Position numbers and translations under genes: made by a program. The notes under the pieces were generated by a model. The model saw only the letters and a program-made list of their open reading frames with translations. It ran no database searches and was not told where the DNA came from. Below are positions 61,860-64,000 of a stretch of 64,000 nucleotides of DNA, piece by piece (within the stretch, counting starts at the first letter, position 1; each line of letters begins with the position of its first letter). The stretch covers positions 48,853,946 through 48,917,945 of the forward strand of contig CP092879.1 of the NCBI GenBank assembly GCA_030710605.1, written 5' to 3'. Origin of the DNA: Cordylochernes scorpioides (taxonomy: Eukaryota; Arthropoda; Arachnida; Pseudoscorpiones; Chernetidae).

Positions 61860-62809
61860 ATATATACAAGTATAAATGTGTATATATACTAACTTGTATA
61901 CTAATGGACAAAGCTTGTGTACGTGGAAAGTCGCCGGTCGTCTGTTTTTTTTTTTTTTTTTTTTTTTTCGGAGACAGAGTCAGTCAATTTGGGTCACACT
62001 TGGTTACATCGTGATATATATATATATATATGTTATGAATAAATTTGTTGTTGTTGATAAAGGGTTGATAAGACAAAGGATCGATAAGATAAAGGGTTGA
62101 GGTGCAGTCGTGATAAAAAAAAAAGATAAATATTTACCGTCAAGTAGCTTTTATTTTCAATTACTTGAGGAAAGATTACACATTTGTTAGTTTTCACATT
62201 ATATAGAATTTATAATTTAATCCTATATTAGTGATTTAAAAGGATTGATTGGTTAACTACGCATATTTACAACAAAATTATACAACGAAACTAAACAACT
62301 AAACTAAAAGTCTTTCTAAAAACGATGATAACAAAAATAAAAATTATCAATGAATAAAATGAAATATATATTTTTAAAATATAGAAATATTTAGAGTTTT
62401 TTGATTATATAATATTTTTAGATTATATAATATTTCCCCCCTGTGAAAAGATTCTAAAAAATAAAATTTTAAAATAAAATTGGTAATTAAAATAATTAAT
62501 TAAACGAAATCAATAAATCTTTAGAAATAATTAAAAATGAAACAATAAAAATCAATACGCACATTTTTTCATAATAAACAAAAGAAAGTTTGTTTACAAA
62601 TAATTTATACAATTATGAAATTATAATAAAAGTTTATATAAGAAGTATTAATGGGCGAAATATATCAAAAATGTATATGAAGCAAAAAAGGTATTTAAAT
62701 TTGAGTAATTGTTACATTATGCTAGGTACACTTCAAAATATCAAAAGCGTAGAAAATGTTATTCTTACATGGTTGAGTAATGAAACGCTAATAGATGTAT
62801 GGAGTGACA
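61860..62809. other. Probable 3' non-coding part/LTR of the gypsy-type element
   Basis: On the minus strand a purine tract (ACAGGGGGGAAA) lies at about 62434-62446, where a polypurine tract just before the 3' LTR is expected, so the LTR would lie below 62434. Its outer end was not found. A T-run (61946-61968) and (TA) repeats lie at 62014. Confidence 0.4.
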
Positions 62810-64000
62810 TTAAGTTATTTGTGAAGGCTTAAGAATTGGTTGTGATATTTGTTCTTCATTGTCCATGTCCAAAATATGGCCTTCCTGTAAAAAACATGGT
62901 TTATCATCAATATCTATTAACTTTGTGTTAGAATTTTGATTTGCTATTAAGTCATTTTCTATGTTAGTGCTATAGTGAAGTAGAAAATCTGCTTCTGGGT
63001 AAAATAATTTAAGCTTATTAGAGTGTATAATTTCTGTTTGTTTTCTTTGGGGTATATTAGGCTTATCTATTTCATATGTGACTGGAGAAAGTTGTTTTAA
63101 AATTGTAAATGGGCCTATATATCTTTGTGTTAATTTACCAGTGTTTGGATAAATAAAGGTTTTTACTAATACCTGATCTCCTTCTTTAAAAATGGGTTCT
63201 GGGTGTTTAATATCATAAAGTTGTTTGCTGTGTTCATGGGATTTTATGGTTCTTTCAATGGCTAATTTTCTTGCCTTTTCTATTGGTGTATGTGTTTCTG
63301 TGCAATGTTCTATATACTGTGGTTGTATTCCATAGTATAAGAATTTAGGTGTAAAGCCTGTTGTGGTATGTACTGTTTCATTATAGCTTTCAGTAATTTT
63401 AGGAATATATTTTGTCCAAGGAATCTTTAAATTATCATTATATTCACATCTTAACCTATTAATGATAGTGGAATTTAGTCTTTCTACTTTTGCATTTGTT
63501 TCTGGGTGATGGGAACTGGTGAGTAGATGCTTAACATTATTTCTATCTAAAAAGTGTTTAAATTTTCTGCTAAGAAAAGCTGCATTTCTGTCAGTTATTA
63601 ATATTTCTGGTTTATTAATTTGGAATAAATTTCTCAAACAAGTTATATAAGAATCAGTTGATACAGATTTTGTTGGAAAAGCCCAAAGGAATCTACTATG
63701 GTGATCTACTATCATATGGATACTGTGTCTAGTTGTCCCATAATTATGTAACCCGCCCAATGTATCTAGAGAAAAAATGTGATTTGGGTGTGTAGCTATT
63801 GGCATCTGTTGTAGTGGTCCATAAACAATTCTGTTATCCCTAGACTTGTTAAACTGGCAAGTTTCACAATGTTTGGTGTAATTAGCAATATCTCTAGACA
63901 TATGTGGCCAATAATAGTGTGGAGAAATTATTTTAGTCATTTGAGTTGTTCCAATATGTCCATGCTTTGTGTGTACTTTGTTTAATAATTTGTGTCTTAG
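62810..64000 (-). CDS. Gypsy-type retrotransposon integrase (partial)
   Basis: Open from the right window edge to a stop at 62810 (396 codons). Zinc-binding end: HGHIGTT and CETCQFNK (H..H, CxxC). Catalytic core by eye: FSLDTLGG, LITDRNAAF and ETNAKVERLN (D, D, E), then GFTPKFLYYG and the C-terminal KEGDQVLVKTF..GPFTIL region of gypsy integrases. No frameshift in the visible part. Reverse transcriptase and Gag would lie right of the window. Confidence 0.9.
   Translation of the reverse strand, partial: LRHKLLNKVHTKHGHIGTTQMTKIISPHYYWPHMSRDIANYTKHCETCQFNKSRDNRIVYGPLQQMPIATHPNHIFSLDTLGGLHNYGTTRHSIHMIVDHHSRFLWAFPTKSVSTDSYITCLRNLFQINKPEILITDRNAAFLSRKFKHFLDRNNVKHLLTSSHHPETNAKVERLNSTIINRLRCEYNDNLKIPWTKYIPKITESYNETVHTTTGFTPKFLYYGIQPQYIEHCTETHTPIEKARKLAIERTIKSHEHSKQLYDIKHPEPIFKEGDQVLVKTFIYPNTGKLTQRYIGPFTILKQLSPVTYEIDKPNIPQRKQTEIIHSNKLKLFYPEADFLLHYSTNIENDLIANQNSNTKLIDIDDKPCFLQEGHILDMDNEEQISQPILKPSQIT

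Overview
This is nuclear DNA of an animal, most likely an arachnid (scorpion or tick rather than insect). Exons are short with GT-AG introns, the background is AT-rich, and about three quarters of the window is transposable-element debris. The arachnid reading rests on a small secreted reprolysin-type (M12B) metalloprotease gene of the sort known from scorpion venom and tick saliva. It is an inference, not proven by a marker gene.

Two host genes lie head to head. (1) Minus strand, 30778 down to 302 and continuing off the left edge: an ADAM-family transmembrane metalloprotease-disintegrin. I rebuilt 18 phase-consistent exons by splice sites (568 codons in the window): signal peptide, prodomain with a cysteine-switch-like Cys, reprolysin domain, disintegrin domain and the start of the cysteine-rich domain. 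Its zinc site keeps all three histidines but the catalytic Glu is Met, so it is probably an adhesive or receptor pseudoprotease like ADAM11/22/23. (2) Plus strand, 47858 to 60857 and off the right edge: a secreted metalloprotease with TATA box, signal peptide, propeptide and the first part of the M12B domain in 8 exons. Its zinc-binding exon is beyond the window.

Between them (31-47 kb) lie a retroposed U6 snRNA with target-site duplication, a broken LINE (ORF1 plus endonuclease, antisense), and a nested set. In that set a BEL/Pao element (35288-44401) is inserted in an older repeat, and is itself split by a second, antisense BEL-type element (38197-42452) carrying an 830-codon Gag/acidic-repeat/RT-stub ORF. 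The window ends in the integrase of a gypsy-type element on the minus strand.

Introns hold a mariner relic, a piggyBac relic, pogo/Tigger-type and Tc1-type MITEs, LINE tails, several minisatellites and many long-hairpin repeats. The most interesting theme is that several of the dispersed repeat families carry hammerhead-ribozyme architecture. One copy (20532-20573) is fully canonical, one locus has four motifs in tandem at about 83 bp, and many others are inverted pairs. This is what Penelope-like elements or retrozymes would leave. A second striking feature is a 9-copy, 27-bp minisatellite made of an ADAM splice acceptor, in which every copy is an in-frame alternative acceptor.
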